Notes: a model not told the origin generated them from the sequence alone. A stretch of 64,000 nucleotides of DNA from CAZJYI01 sp964550025 (GCA_964550025.1 CAZJYI010000026.1:1-64000), one strand, 5' to 3'. Shown: positions 18,685-29,023, counted from the stretch's first letter. Numbers and translations: made by a program.

Positions 18685-18825
18685 AGTCGGGTAAGGGTAT
18701 CCGTGGAAGGGTAGCGGTTAAGCGTGTGGTTGGAAGGGTGCGTGACACCCTTGCTCGCACCCTTACACGCCACCCTTACTCGGATACCCTTACACACCAC
18801 CCTTACACGAATACCCTTACTCGAC
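18685..18825. repeat. low-complexity inverted repeat, ACCCTTAC word
   Basis: Left arm about 18685-18744 carries GGGTAAGGGTATCC and related words. Right arm about 18746-18825 repeats ACCCTTAC at least five times. The arms pair imperfectly as a long hairpin with almost no loop. It fills the spacer between the two VWA genes. Confidence 0.8.
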
Positions 18826-18868
18826 CCACTGCCCCCGTCCCTCACCATGACCACTCCCGACGAATGCA

Positions 18869-21094
18869 TCACGCGCTGAACCTCCATCCCAGGAACAGCT
18901 CCCCGCACAGCAGGCCCAAGGCGATGACCACGAACCAGCGCCACCATTCGGAGACGCCGGTTTCTTCCTGCACGGCCACCGCGAGCTCGGCCGTGGTCTT
19001 CAGGAACTTGTGTACGATGGCTTCGCTGAACGGCGCGCGGGACTCCTCGTCCAGCTCCTTCAGGTCTTCTTCACCGGGCTTGAAAGCAACCGCGTAGTAC
19101 TCCGGGTCGAGGCCTTCCGCGGTGACCGTGTAGAGGCCCGAGGTAGCGGTGTTCTGCCACTCCGCGACCCATTCGCTGCCGATCACGTCCCCTTCCACCT
19201 CGTTCGTTCCACCGTCGGGCGTCGTGACCGTGCAGACCTCCAGTTCGTTGCTTTCCCCGCGGTTTGCCAGCGTCTCCATGGGGACGGAGTAGACGAGCGT
19301 ATCCAGTTGGGCCAGGTTGACCGGTGGCTGCACGACGGCGGACAGGTAGATCATGAAGTTCTGCACCAGCGGCAGATAGTCCTGCGTCATGGGGAAGTTG
19401 GTCCATCTGCTGTTGAGGGTGGATGTCCAGAGAACGACCATGCCTTCGCCGAACGGACGATAGACAATGAACGGGTCTTCGTTGAAGTAGGCGATGCTCC
19501 TGGCGTCCTCGCCCGGCTCGCAGCGCCAGTACTTGGTGACCCGGACTTCATGAAGCACGCGCGTGCGGGTGGTGTCGAAAATGTCCAGGATGTGACTCGC
19601 CGCACCGGCGGGGAAGCGTGGATGGTACGGTTCATCGTTCTCTTCGTACTCGACGGTTTCGATCAGCTTCGCCGGAAACAGCCCCTCACCCTCGTCGTGC
19701 CACTTGCTGTACACGTCCGCCTCGATGTCCTCGCCGAGGGCCACCATCAGGCCGCCGCCTTCTTTGACGAACTGCTCGAACGCGAACTCCAGGTTGCGGG
19801 ACAGCGACGGCATGTTCGCCAGAACCACGGCCCGGTAGGCCTCGAGCCCTTGTGCGTCGAGATCCTCGAGGTCGGCCAGGCTCTTGTGTGTAACGGTGAA
19901 CAGGCCCTCGCGGCCGAACAGCCCCGCCGATTTCAAGGCCAGTGCCATCATCCCCCCGGACGAGGTCCAGAGATCTTCAGCCGAATTGCCGTCGGCAATC
20001 AGGATCGGGATCGTGTGTCGCACCTCCAGGGCCAGGGTGAAAACGTTGTCCGGCAGAAGATCGTCCTCATCGATGCTCACTTCGACGTAGTGCGAACGGG
20101 TCTCCTCGGATTCCCCAAAGTCGTTGTCGTCTTCTTCGTAGGCTCTCCGGAGCGGGTTCTGCCGGGTGAACTGGTGATCGAAATCGACCTGGTGAACACC
20201 GGGCGGACAATCGAAGTCCTTCTCCTTCTGCACGAAGCCGTCCACCTTGAAGGTGACCTTTACCGTTCGCTTCTCGGGCTGCGTGTTGTGAAGCTCCACA
20301 ATGAAGGTGGACGGCCGGAAGATGTCGACGACCGGCGACCGGGGATAGACCTTCGAGACGGCCACGTTTTCGATCGTGTCGTCCGGCTTCTGGTTCAGGA
20401 CGTAGAGGTGCGGGTCCACCTTCAGCTTCTCCAGGTTCTCCGTGACCTTGGACCAGCGCGACTTGTCTTCGCTTCGCCAGCCATGCATCTGGCCGTCGGT
20501 CAGCAGGTAGAGCCGATGACGGGGCAGCGTGGAGCGGCTGAGCATGTAGTAAGCCTGGTCCAGCGTCTTGGGCAAGTCCATGGTCTGGTCCTCGCCCGGT
20601 TCCATCTCTTCGATCGTCCTTCTCAGGAACGGCTTGTCGAAAGACGGCCGGTTGAACATCGATCGGGGGGAGTTGCCCGCGCGGACAATGAGCATGTTGT
20701 CCTTGTCGCTCATCTTGTCGACGACGTGCAGCGCCGCGTCACGTGCCTTTCCGAACGCGTTCTCCTCGCCTTCGCCCTGGTTCATCGAGTAGGAGTCGTC
20801 GAAGATCAGGAGGTGCGTGGTCGGATCGTCCCAGGCGCCCGTGCCCCAGTTGGTGATCGGCCGGGCCAACGCCAGGGACAGGAGCGCCAGGAACAGGCAC
20901 CGCAAGACCAACAGCAGGAGCTGCTCGACGCGAATCCGCTGGGACCGCACCTGCATGGCCTGCCGCAGGAACATCATGGCGCCCCAACGCTCGATCCTGT
21001 ACCTGGAGCGGTTGAAAATGTGGATGAGGATCGGGACCCCGATCAGGAGCATCCCGAGCAACATCCATGGGTTCAGGAATGAGAACATCATCAT
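18869..21094 (-). CDS. BatA-like protein, N-terminal membrane anchor and VWA domain
   Basis: 741 residues. The N-terminus FLNPWMLLGMLLIGVPILIHIFNR...RWGAMMFL is the aerotolerance-regulator N-terminal (BatA) signature, followed by a second helix at LLLLVLRCLFLALLSLALARP. A VWA domain starts at LLIFDDSYSMNQG (MIDAS DxSxS) with LYLLTDGQ. The remainder is beta-rich periplasmic, with a GATase-like segment (EFAFEQFVKEGGGLMVALGE), closing with one membrane helix. The start ATG overlaps the stop of the DUF58 gene by four bases (ATGA), indicating translational coupling. Confidence 0.88.
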   Translation of the reverse strand: MMMFSFLNPWMLLGMLLIGVPILIHIFNRSRYRIERWGAMMFLRQAMQVRSQRIRVEQLLLLVLRCLFLALLSLALARPITNWGTGAWDDPTTHLLIFDDSYSMNQGEGEENAFGKARDAALHVVDKMSDKDNMLIVRAGNSPRSMFNRPSFDKPFLRRTIEEMEPGEDQTMDLPKTLDQAYYMLSRSTLPRHRLYLLTDGQMHGWRSEDKSRWSKVTENLEKLKVDPHLYVLNQKPDDTIENVAVSKVYPRSPVVDIFRPSTFIVELHNTQPEKRTVKVTFKVDGFVQKEKDFDCPPGVHQVDFDHQFTRQNPLRRAYEEDDNDFGESEETRSHYVEVSIDEDDLLPDNVFTLALEVRHTIPILIADGNSAEDLWTSSGGMMALALKSAGLFGREGLFTVTHKSLADLEDLDAQGLEAYRAVVLANMPSLSRNLEFAFEQFVKEGGGLMVALGEDIEADVYSKWHDEGEGLFPAKLIETVEYEENDEPYHPRFPAGAASHILDIFDTTRTRVLHEVRVTKYWRCEPGEDARSIAYFNEDPFIVYRPFGEGMVVLWTSTLNSRWTNFPMTQDYLPLVQNFMIYLSAVVQPPVNLAQLDTLVYSVPMETLANRGESNELEVCTVTTPDGGTNEVEGDVIGSEWVAEWQNTATSGLYTVTAEGLDPEYYAVAFKPGEEDLKELDEESRAPFSEAIVHKFLKTTAELAVAVQEETGVSEWWRWFVVIALGLLCGELFLGWRFSA

Positions 21095-22005
21095 CCCCGC
21101 TTCAGTCTCACCGTCAGGTACTTCGCCAGGCTTGTCTCCACCGGCTCGTCCGTCATCATCGGCACGAAGTCGATGCGCAGATCGTGGCAGGCTTTGCGGA
21201 TACGCCTCTGGTGGTTGTTGAACTGTTTCAGGTACTCGCGCTTGAGGCGCAGCGGCTCGGTCAGGATGAGCTCCTCGCCCTCCAGCGATTCAAACCGCGT
21301 GAGGTCCCGGAACGGGAAATCCGTCTCCTTCCGGTCCAGCACCTGGAAGACGATGACCTCGTGCTTCTTGTGGGCGAAGTGGTTCAGGGCGCGCACGATG
21401 CTGTCGGCGTCGTCGAACAGGTCGGAGATCAGGATCACCATCGCGCGCCGCCGGATGCGATTCGCGAGCTGGTGCATGACCTCGCCCAGTTTCGTGTCCG
21501 CGCCGATGGGAGTCTCGGCCAGGGTGTCCAGGATGTTCTTCAAGTGGCGCGAGGTCGTGCGCGGCGGCATGTACTTCTCGATCTGCGACGTGAACGTGAT
21601 CAGTCCCGTCGAATCCTGCTGGCCGATCAGCATGTAGGAGAGCACGCCGGCGATGAAGCGCCCGGCATCGTACTTGGAGTGCTTGCCCGTGCCGTACGCC
21701 ATGGAGCCGGAGGCGTCGAGCAGGATGAACGCGCGCAACGCCGTGTCTTCTTCGTATTGCTTCACGTAGTGCCGGTCGCGCTTGGCCAGCATCTTCCAGT
21801 CCAGATGCTTCAGATCGTCGCCCGGCACATATTGCCGGTGTTCGGCGAACTCGATGGCGAAACCCTTGAAGGGCGACTTGTGCTGACCGGTGATGAACCC
21901 TTCCACCACCTTGTGGGAATAGAGCTCGAGATGGCGGAACTTGGCGATATCCTTCACGCTCAACCGCCCGCCGGGTTCGCGACCGCTCAGCTTCGGCAGC
22001 GGCAT
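21091..22005 (-). CDS. DUF58 domain protein with VWA-like fold
   Basis: 304 residues. It carries the DUF58 core: GFAIEFAEHRQYVPGDDLKHLDW near 50-70, then AFILLDASGSMAYG (MIDAS-like DxSxS) and VILISDLFDD. DUF58 proteins are the constant partner of MoxR ATPases. The gene lies two bases after the moxR stop, has AGGAGAG before its ATG, and overlaps the next gene by four bases, so the three form one tightly coupled unit. Confidence 0.93.
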   Translation of the reverse strand: MPLPKLSGREPGGRLSVKDIAKFRHLELYSHKVVEGFITGQHKSPFKGFAIEFAEHRQYVPGDDLKHLDWKMLAKRDRHYVKQYEEDTALRAFILLDASGSMAYGTGKHSKYDAGRFIAGVLSYMLIGQQDSTGLITFTSQIEKYMPPRTTSRHLKNILDTLAETPIGADTKLGEVMHQLANRIRRRAMVILISDLFDDADSIVRALNHFAHKKHEVIVFQVLDRKETDFPFRDLTRFESLEGEELILTEPLRLKREYLKQFNNHQRRIRKACHDLRIDFVPMMTDEPVETSLAKYLTVRLKRG

Positions 22006-22007
22006 GC

Positions 22008-23048
<1,041 letters not shown>

Positions 23049-23225
23049 CGCTGAAAACACCGTTCCTTCCTGGTTGGCGCCGCGCGGACACGCGGATTCT
23101 ACTCTCAGCAGGCTATTCCACGCGGCCGTACGGGTCAAGTCATCGAGGGGCCGGATTGCGGATTTTGCGTCCGTGATTGGCCACCCGATCAAGTAATACA
23201 CGGGCGGTTGGTGCCCCGATCACGC

Positions 23226-23341
23226 GTTTCTGCCGAGAGGAAGTGCGCGCGTAAGCACACGGGCGTCGCGAGTCGCGAGTCGAATGCCGCGAGTCGCAAG
23301 TCCAGTGCCGCAAGTCGCGAGTCGCGAGTCGGGCAGAAAGC
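23226..23341. repeat. low-complexity repeat, GTCGCGA(GT) word, upstream of moxR
   Basis: 23265-23331 repeats GTCGCGA / GTCGCAAGT words about nine times. The block is flanked by inverted TTTCTGCC (about 23227) and GGCAGAAA (about 23333). It lies in the 348-base spacer 23049-23396 between moxR and the next gene; no promoter could be assigned there. A shorter block of the same word lies at 34883-34914 inside a coding region. Confidence 0.75.
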
Positions 23342-23396
23342 GTTCCCGACTGACCCCTAATCTGCGGCCTCTGGCCGAGGCCCGCACCGGACACCT

Positions 23397-24944
23397 CTAC
23401 ACCGCTGGTTCGATGAGCCATTCGCGGATGTTGCGTTCTTCTTCGTCAAACGCGGCACCGACGAGGGTGATGGGGCGGCCGTCGTCGAGGTAGCGCTCGA
23501 AATAGCGTTTCTCACGTATCTGGCGCATCGCCGCCTCCGCGGTGTCGTGCAGTTTGAACTCGAAAACGAAAACGTCCCGTTCGGTTTTGACCACCGCGTC
23601 GATGCGACCGACGTTGGTCCGCGTTTCGGCTTCCACCACCGTGCCGATGAGCTTGAAGACCGTGAAGAAGATCGTCTGATAGTACTTCTCGTTGGCGATG
23701 GTGATGTCGTTGGGGACCTTGGCGAAGAAGAGCTTGAGCGTTTCGAGCATATCGTTCGGACGGCCATCGTTCAGCGCGTCTACCAGGCGTCGCAAGGCGT
23801 TGGTCAGATCCGTGCCCGGAATACGGGAGAAATCCTGCGCCAGCCAGCGGCTGAAAGACTGTTCGATCTCGCGGTTCGGGTACGCGAGGCGAAAGAGCCG
23901 CGTGCCGCCGAAGTCCTCCACCTGTTCGATTGTCAGATAGCCGGTTTGCACCAGGAGGGGCAGCGGTTCGAGGTTGTTCGGCTCGTAGGTCGAAAAGTCG
24001 GTTTCCGCGGCCGTCAGATTGCCGAGGTTCGCCGGCTTGTCCCGGAGCAGCTCGATCAGGAACGTCGGCGTGCCGGTTTCGAACCAGTAGTTCCTGAAGT
24101 CTCGTTCGTAGAGACATTTCATCACGGAAACGGGGTTGTACACGGTTTCGGCGTCCTGATGGAACAGATACCCATTGTACCAATCGCGCAGCTCGGACAG
24201 CGTTGCTTCGCGGGTTGCCTCGTTGGCGGCGGCCAGCGCGTCGATATAATCCGGAAAGTTGGTCTCCAGCTCAGCCTGCGTGTAGCCCAACAGCGTGGCC
24301 GCGCGGCGGCTCATCGTCAGGTCGGTCAGGTTGTTGAGGTCGGAGAAGACGGAGACTTTCGAGAACTTGCTCACCCCGGTAAGCAGGGCGAATCGCTGGT
24401 GCGCTTCGGTGGTCTTGATGACCGCGTAGAACGCTTTCAAGATGCGTTGGAATTCCGTGACGGACGGGTTCCCCAGATGTCCCAGGAGGGGTTTGTCATA
24501 TTCGTCGACGAGGATGACAACCCCACCGGTGTTGCCGGCCACCTTGAGGATCAGATCCTCGAAGCACGCGGACGCGGTTGGCGAATCGAGCGCGATGCCG
24601 TGCTCGTCCGCGGCGTAGCGGACTTTGCGCAGAAGGTGCTGTTCGAGCTCTTCCGGCGTCGTTGCCGCCGCCGTGCCCAGATCGAGGTGAATCACCGGGT
24701 ACGTCTGCCAATCGTAGTCCGTTTTCGCGATAGCCAACCCGTCGAACAACTCGCGTCGCCCCTGGAAAATGGCCTTGAGTGTGCTGATCAGCAGTGACTT
24801 GCCGAAGCGGCGCGGCCGGGACAGGAAAAACTGGCCCCCAATATCGTTGACCAGGGAGTGTATCCCGGCCGTCTTGTCCACATAGAGGTATCCGCTCTCG
24901 ATGAGCTTGCTGAACGTGTATACACTGGTGGTCAGAGGTTTCAC
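23397..24944 (-). CDS. AAA-ATPase-like protein with C-terminal PD-(D/E)XK nuclease-like domain
   Basis: About 515 residues from a GTG at 24944 (KPLTTSVYTFSKLIESGYLYVDKT, the usual start of the family). Further upstream the open frame runs through a dispersed repeat and is not credible. AAA-ATPase_like/DUF1703 architecture: phosphate loop SRPRRFGKS, Walker B-type VVILVDEYDKPLL, sensor-like FALLTGVSKFSKVS, and a C-terminal nuclease-like motif GRIDAVVKTERDVFVFEFKL (Asp...Glu-x-Lys intact). The family is greatly expanded in anaerobes and of unknown function. It is the first of three ATPases of related design in a row. Confidence 0.9.
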   Translation of the reverse strand: MKPLTTSVYTFSKLIESGYLYVDKTAGIHSLVNDIGGQFFLSRPRRFGKSLLISTLKAIFQGRRELFDGLAIAKTDYDWQTYPVIHLDLGTAAATTPEELEQHLLRKVRYAADEHGIALDSPTASACFEDLILKVAGNTGGVVILVDEYDKPLLGHLGNPSVTEFQRILKAFYAVIKTTEAHQRFALLTGVSKFSKVSVFSDLNNLTDLTMSRRAATLLGYTQAELETNFPDYIDALAAANEATREATLSELRDWYNGYLFHQDAETVYNPVSVMKCLYERDFRNYWFETGTPTFLIELLRDKPANLGNLTAAETDFSTYEPNNLEPLPLLVQTGYLTIEQVEDFGGTRLFRLAYPNREIEQSFSRWLAQDFSRIPGTDLTNALRRLVDALNDGRPNDMLETLKLFFAKVPNDITIANEKYYQTIFFTVFKLIGTVVEAETRTNVGRIDAVVKTERDVFVFEFKLHDTAEAAMRQIREKRYFERYLDDGRPITLVGAAFDEEERNIREWLIEPAV

Positions 24945-25057
24945 ACCTCGTACGATACACGCAGCGCGTGAGGGGAAACAAGCGCCTATTTGTCGCGCTG
25001 TCGCCCTGGCTACAGGACAAACGCATCTGGTTCGTCTCGGTCCTGTTGCGCAGACCA

Positions 25058-25149
25058 GTAGCCCGTCCGCCGCAGGCGGAAACGCGGGCTTCCCCAGGAC
25101 AACACGTTTTCGCGCCAGTTTCATCCCGCTTCCGGCAGAAGCGGGCTAC
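25058..25149. repeat. GTAGCCCG-type inverted repeat
   Basis: Left end GTAGCCCG plus a hairpin (CCGCCGCAGGCGG) at 25058-25090. Right end at 25123-25149 is the inverted counterpart ending GCGGGCTAC. It lies in the 396-base gap 24945-25340, which otherwise holds only the repeat at 25288. Confidence 0.75.
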
Positions 25150-25287
25150 AGGGACGGCGAACAAGCCGCTGTCACGCCACGGACTAGATACATCTGCCCT
25201 GGCATGGCACCTGGGCATGGGGGCGCAGGTCAGGATCTTTTCCAAAGGGTGTACCAAGAGTCACGGGCCACGCTCATGCAGCCGTTC

Positions 25288-25330
25288 GTAGCGCGGAAAT
25301 CCCGCCCCGGTGCATGGGGGAGAGAATGAG
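25288..25330. repeat. GTAGCGCGG repeat end, copy 1
   Basis: GTAGCGCGGAAATCC followed by GCATGGGGGAGAGAATG. The same sequence with few changes lies at 31919-31962. Here it stands alone without a clear inverted mate. Confidence 0.7.
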
Positions 25331-25340
25331 AACAGAGCCA

Positions 25341-26636
25341 CTACAACCGTGTATACAACGGCATGAAACGGAACCTGCCGATTCCTCCGACATTGCCCGT
25401 GTTGAAGACGAAGGCCGTTTCCGTCTCGGGGTGCTCCATCAGATAACGTTGCAGGCTCCTGAGACGGCCCGCAGGACCGTGCTTGATCTCGATCGGGTAT
25501 ACTCTCCCTTCGCGGGCGATCAGGTAGTCGATCTCGGCACTGCTGCTTCTGGCTGCCCGGGACCAATAGAACAACTGGTTGTTCTGCGAGCCGCCGGCGG
25601 CCTTCAGTTCCTGGCCGACGAACTGCTCGCAGAGACTCCCCTTGTACGTCGCGAGCAGATCGTCCGACTGCATGGTGTCCCTTGGAGAGAGCCCACACAG
25701 GAATTGCATCAATCCGATATCCACCATGCACAGCTTGAATGACGACTTGTTGATGTTCCCGCCGAGCGGCAATCCCGCACCCGACGAGGACCGTACGGGC
25801 GTTGCCAGAAGGGCCTTTTCCAGAGTCCTCAACACCTGCTTGATCTTGTAGTGCGACGTGTTGCGGGCGAGCGCGTTGTACTTGATTGCCGACCCCACAT
25901 GGCGTGGAACCGTTTCCAGGATCTCCCGGACCAGATCGTTCTCAAGGTACTTCTCATACTTCAGCATATCCTGCACGAGGGCGTTGACCAGGCTGTCGTG
26001 TACGTCGTGCACGTCCCTGAGGGAGCCGCTTTCGATGTAGGCCTTGACGGCTTCCGGCATGCCGCCGACAACTAAGAACTCACGAACCTTCTCGAGTAGG
26101 CGGTCGTGAACAAGGTCTTCAACTGCCGTTGTTTCGAACAATGCCGGACGTTCCGCGTCGAGGCGTTCCAACCCAAGGTTCGACAGGAACTCCCCGAAAG
26201 TCAGCGGATACATGTACATGAACTCGACGCGCCCGACCGGAAACGAGATCCGTTCCATTTCGAATTCGAGCAGTGAACCCGCGGCTACGACATGAAGATC
26301 GGGCATTTCCTCGTAGAAGTATCTCAGAGCGGTCAGTGCACGCGGGCAGAGCTGGATTTCGTCCAGGAAGAGCAACGTTTTCCCGGGAACAACACTGCTC
26401 TCCGTCTCCAATTCAATCAACCGAACCAGCCGTTCCGGCGAAAGGTCGCCCCGAAAGATCTCCCTTGCCCGTGGCTGTTTCTCGAAATCGACCTTCACGA
26501 GGCCTGCAAACGAGTCCTTTCCGAGCTCGGTAATCGAGTAGGTCTTCCCCACCTGCCGAGCCCCCCTGATAATGAGGGGCTTCCGGTTGCCCTTCTGCTT
26601 CCACCTGATGAGCTCCCGCGTAATCGCCCGTCTCAT
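25341..26636 (-). CDS. DUF4143-family ATPase with C-terminal PD-(D/E)XK-type motif
   Basis: 431 residues from ATG at 26636 (MRRAITRELIRWKQKG), with AAGGAG nine bases upstream; the open frame further up lacks such a site. AAA_14 domain: Walker A IIRGARQVGKTY, Walker B LLFLDEIQLCP, then VVAAGSLLEF. The DUF4143 domain includes KLCMVDIGLMQFLCGL and AEIDYLIAREGRVYPIEIKHG, with nuclease-like Asp...Glu-x-Lys. Function in this widespread family is not established. It is divergent from the next ATPase gene, with a repeated-site region between them. Confidence 0.92.
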   Translation of the reverse strand: MRRAITRELIRWKQKGNRKPLIIRGARQVGKTYSITELGKDSFAGLVKVDFEKQPRAREIFRGDLSPERLVRLIELETESSVVPGKTLLFLDEIQLCPRALTALRYFYEEMPDLHVVAAGSLLEFEMERISFPVGRVEFMYMYPLTFGEFLSNLGLERLDAERPALFETTAVEDLVHDRLLEKVREFLVVGGMPEAVKAYIESGSLRDVHDVHDSLVNALVQDMLKYEKYLENDLVREILETVPRHVGSAIKYNALARNTSHYKIKQVLRTLEKALLATPVRSSSGAGLPLGGNINKSSFKLCMVDIGLMQFLCGLSPRDTMQSDDLLATYKGSLCEQFVGQELKAAGGSQNNQLFYWSRAARSSSAEIDYLIAREGRVYPIEIKHGPAGRLRSLQRYLMEHPETETAFVFNTGNVGGIGRFRFMPLYTRL

Positions 26637-26771
26637 CCGCCTTCTCCTTAATTGACGGGTTCCCTGTGCCAATGTAGTTCTATTTGAAAAAGACAAGGCT
26701 ATTATGCAATTACATTCAAGAATATCAAGGCTAAAGAACGTTTTGTGCCAAAGCCGAACGCGATCGCGCCC

Positions 26772-26872
26772 ATATTTCGCCATAACGTACAATCAATGCC
26801 GAGTTTTGGCGAGATAAGCGCACCTATATCTCGCCAAAACATTGATTGACGGCTGCGTTTTGGCGAGATATA
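26772..26872. promoter_or_regulatory. four alternating copies of a TTTTGGCGAGATA site in a divergent gene spacer
   Basis: GTTTTGGCGAGATA occurs at 26802-26815 and 26857-26870, and its inverse at 26827-26840. A degenerate inverse copy (ATATTTCGCCATAAC) lies at about 26772-26786. Orientation alternates, and the flanks CAATCAAT / ATTGATTG are also inverted. The array ends 46 bases before the start of the DUF234-type ATPase gene at 26917 and lies 136 bases beyond the start of the divergent ATPase gene. It looks like a cluster of operator sites or a folded RNA/DNA element. The region 26680-26760 is markedly more AT-rich than its surroundings. Confidence 0.65.
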
Positions 26873-26916
26873 ACTGGGGTGCAGATGCGGGCGGAGAGTG
26901 AAGGGAAGGGCCGATC

Positions 26917-28389
26917 ATGACGGACAAGATCATCGGAAGGAAGCGGGAATTGACGGCGCTGAACCGTTTGCGTGCGTTCCCCGAGGCGGAGTTCCTCGCC
27001 CTCTACGGGCGACGACGCGTGGGAAAGACCTACTTGATCCGGAACTCGTTTGCGGACGCGGACCTGTATTTCGAGATCACCGGGGAGAAGGACTCGGCAC
27101 TTGGCGAACAGCTCGAGAACTTCGCCGACGCTTTTGGCGATGCCTTTCTCGGGGGGCGCCGACTTGCCAGACCTCGTACGTGGCGAGACGCTTTCAGTCT
27201 GCTGGCGTCCCAGATCGAGACGCTTCCGGCCGGGGGAAAGAAGGTCATCTTCCTGGACGAGCTCCCCTGGCTTGCATCGCGCCGTTCCGGCTTCCTGTCG
27301 GCCCTGGACTACTTCTGGAACCATTGGGCGTCTCGGCGTGACGACGTCCTTCTGATCGTCTGCGGTTCGGCGGCTTCATGGATGATCAAGAAGGTGATTC
27401 GTCACAAGGGCGGGCTTCACAATCGAATCACGGAGCGCATGCGGCTACTGCCGTTCACTCTGAGCGAGACGGAAGCGTACCTGGCGTCGCGAGGGATCCG
27501 GCTCGACCGGCTCCAGATCGCCGAGCTGTACATGGCCGTGGGCGGAGTTCCTCACTACCTGCGACACGTTCGGCGAGGACTTTCCGCGGCCCAGAACATC
27601 GACCGAATGTGCTTCGGCAAGGACGGCATGCTTGTCGACGAGTTCCCTCAGCTCTTTGCATCGCTGTTCGAACATGAGGCATGTCACGTCGCCGTCGTGC
27701 GGGCACTTGCGAGGAATCACCGCGGCATGACGCGCGACGACATACTGGAGGCAGCGGGTCTCTCCAGCGGCGGAGGCGCCACGGACGTGTTGTCCGGTTT
27801 GGAGGAGTCCGGTTTCATCGGCAGCTACATACCCTTCGGCAAAACGAAGAGAGAAACGCTGTACTACCTCACGGACGAGTATTCCCTGTTTTTCCTGACC
27901 TGGATCGACACCGCGCCACGAAACGTCGTGACCGCCCCTTCGTCCGGTTATTGGCATCACAAGAGCCGAAGTCGGTCGTGGTCAAGCTGGAGCGGCTATG
28001 CGTTCGAACGGCTTTGCCAGAAACACAGCCGTCAGATCGAGAACGCACTGGGCATCAGCGGCATCTCCACGGTGACGTCGAGTTGGCAGTATCGCCCGCA
28101 AACCCGCCGTGAGAAAGGGGCCCAGATCGATCTTGTTATTGACAGAGCCGACCGGGTCGTCACGCTCTGCGAAATCAAGTTCTGTGACCGCCCATTCGTG
28201 ATTACGAAAGACTACGCCGCACGGATTCAGGAGAAGATCGACACATTCAGGCGAATCACGCGATGCCGAAAAACGCTCCTTCTGGCGATGATAACCCCCT
28301 TCGGACTGGAGTCCAACGACTACGCGGGACAACTGGTCCACCAGGAAGCCACGCTCGACGACCTCTATGCGGAGGTCAGGCCGGGGTGA
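26917..28389 (+). CDS. archaeal-type ATPase with DUF234 and PD-(D/E)XK-type C-terminus
   Basis: 490 residues: N-terminal IIGRKRELTALNRL, Walker A LYGRRRVGKTYL, Walker B VIFLDELPWLA and sensor-like VLLIVCGSAASWM, as in the ATPase_2 (PF01637) family. A winged-helix region follows (RGMTRDDILEAAGLSSGGGA), then DUF234 with AQIDLVIDRADRVVTLCEIKF, a nuclease-like Asp...Glu-x-Lys. Role unknown; members are common in archaea and anaerobic bacteria and are often near mobile or defence genes. ATG at 26917 follows GAAGGG. Confidence 0.92.
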   Translation: MTDKIIGRKRELTALNRLRAFPEAEFLALYGRRRVGKTYLIRNSFADADLYFEITGEKDSALGEQLENFADAFGDAFLGGRRLARPRTWRDAFSLLASQIETLPAGGKKVIFLDELPWLASRRSGFLSALDYFWNHWASRRDDVLLIVCGSAASWMIKKVIRHKGGLHNRITERMRLLPFTLSETEAYLASRGIRLDRLQIAELYMAVGGVPHYLRHVRRGLSAAQNIDRMCFGKDGMLVDEFPQLFASLFEHEACHVAVVRALARNHRGMTRDDILEAAGLSSGGGATDVLSGLEESGFIGSYIPFGKTKRETLYYLTDEYSLFFLTWIDTAPRNVVTAPSSGYWHHKSRSRSWSSWSGYAFERLCQKHSRQIENALGISGISTVTSSWQYRPQTRREKGAQIDLVIDRADRVVTLCEIKFCDRPFVITKDYAARIQEKIDTFRRITRCRKTLLLAMITPFGLESNDYAGQLVHQEATLDDLYAEVRPG

Positions 28390-28485
28390 GCCGCATCAAA
28401 CGACAACCGGAATCGCGAGGGACAGGCAGAGATCATCGCGAAGGGAAAAGCCGACGAGCTGATCGAGCTGCTCTATCTCAACTGG

Positions 28486-28758
28486 GTGGCCGAGCATGGT
28501 GCTCTTCACTCTCAGACGCCTCAGAAGATGAGAGAGTACCAGGTCGCGTTGGCCGCATTCAATGCGAAGTGCCTGCTCGCGGCACAGAATGATCCAGCCC
28601 TTGCGGAGTTCTTTGACGGAATCCGAGCGGAATTGAACAAGCAGAAAGAGGAAGGGGAAGAGCCGATCGCGGCACTTGAGAACATGAGCTTCGCCGCATT
28701 GCCGGTGAAGGCGAAGATCATGGAGAAACTGGGCGTCGATCAGACTGAAGCCCCCTGA
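28486..28758 (+). CDS. hypothetical small protein, possibly 5'-truncated
   Basis: 90 residues from a GTG at 28486 without a ribosome site. The same frame is open back to the stop codon of the ATPase gene at 28389 and reads sensibly (KGKADELIELLYLNWVAEHG) but has no ATG, GTG or TTG earlier. It may therefore be the remnant of a gene whose start was lost. Helical and charged, with no recognised family. Confidence 0.4.
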   Translation: MAEHGALHSQTPQKMREYQVALAAFNAKCLLAAQNDPALAEFFDGIRAELNKQKEEGEEPIAALENMSFAALPVKAKIMEKLGVDQTEAP

Positions 28759-28995
28759 CCGCGCTGCTCTTCTGCAGGTCCATTCCGGGGAGACCGCTCC
28801 TCGGAGCAGGACGTGTTTCCGGAGAACTGAAGGGGCGCCAATAAGAACTCGCTTTCCTGGCCCCCGGGAAGATGCGTCTGCTGGGGGCTTCCAGGCGTTG
28901 GGCTTTCAGACCCTAAGATGAAAGACAATGGCCGGAGGGAGATCCCGTAAGGGACTCGGCGGCTTCGTTGGTGAAACGTAAGCTGAAGCGAGCGC

Positions 28996-29023
28996 TAACT
29001 TCTAACTTAAGGTCCGACCCCTG
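28996..29023. repeat. REP-like unit containing GGTCCGACCCCTG, copy 1
   Basis: 28 bases matching 59159-59186 at 26 positions. The core GGTCCGACCCC resembles REP sequences mobilised by Y1/RAYT transposases in other bacteria (family link inferred; no transposase here). It lies directly before a Sel1 remnant. The rest of 28759-28995 holds nothing I can assign. Confidence 0.65.

Noticed and set aside
23265..23331. Possible CRISPR array (regular GTCGCGAGT repeats)
   Set aside because: Units are about 8-14 bases without spacers, and no cas gene is present; it is low-complexity sequence.
24930..24965. Start codon of the AAA-like gene placed in a GAGGT/ACCTC hairpin loop as a regulatory switch
   Set aside because: The stem is only five base pairs and could easily be chance.
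24945..25124. N-terminal extension of the AAA-ATPase-like gene
   Set aside because: The extra codons come from a GTAGCCC repeat; family members start near KPLTTSVYTFSKL.
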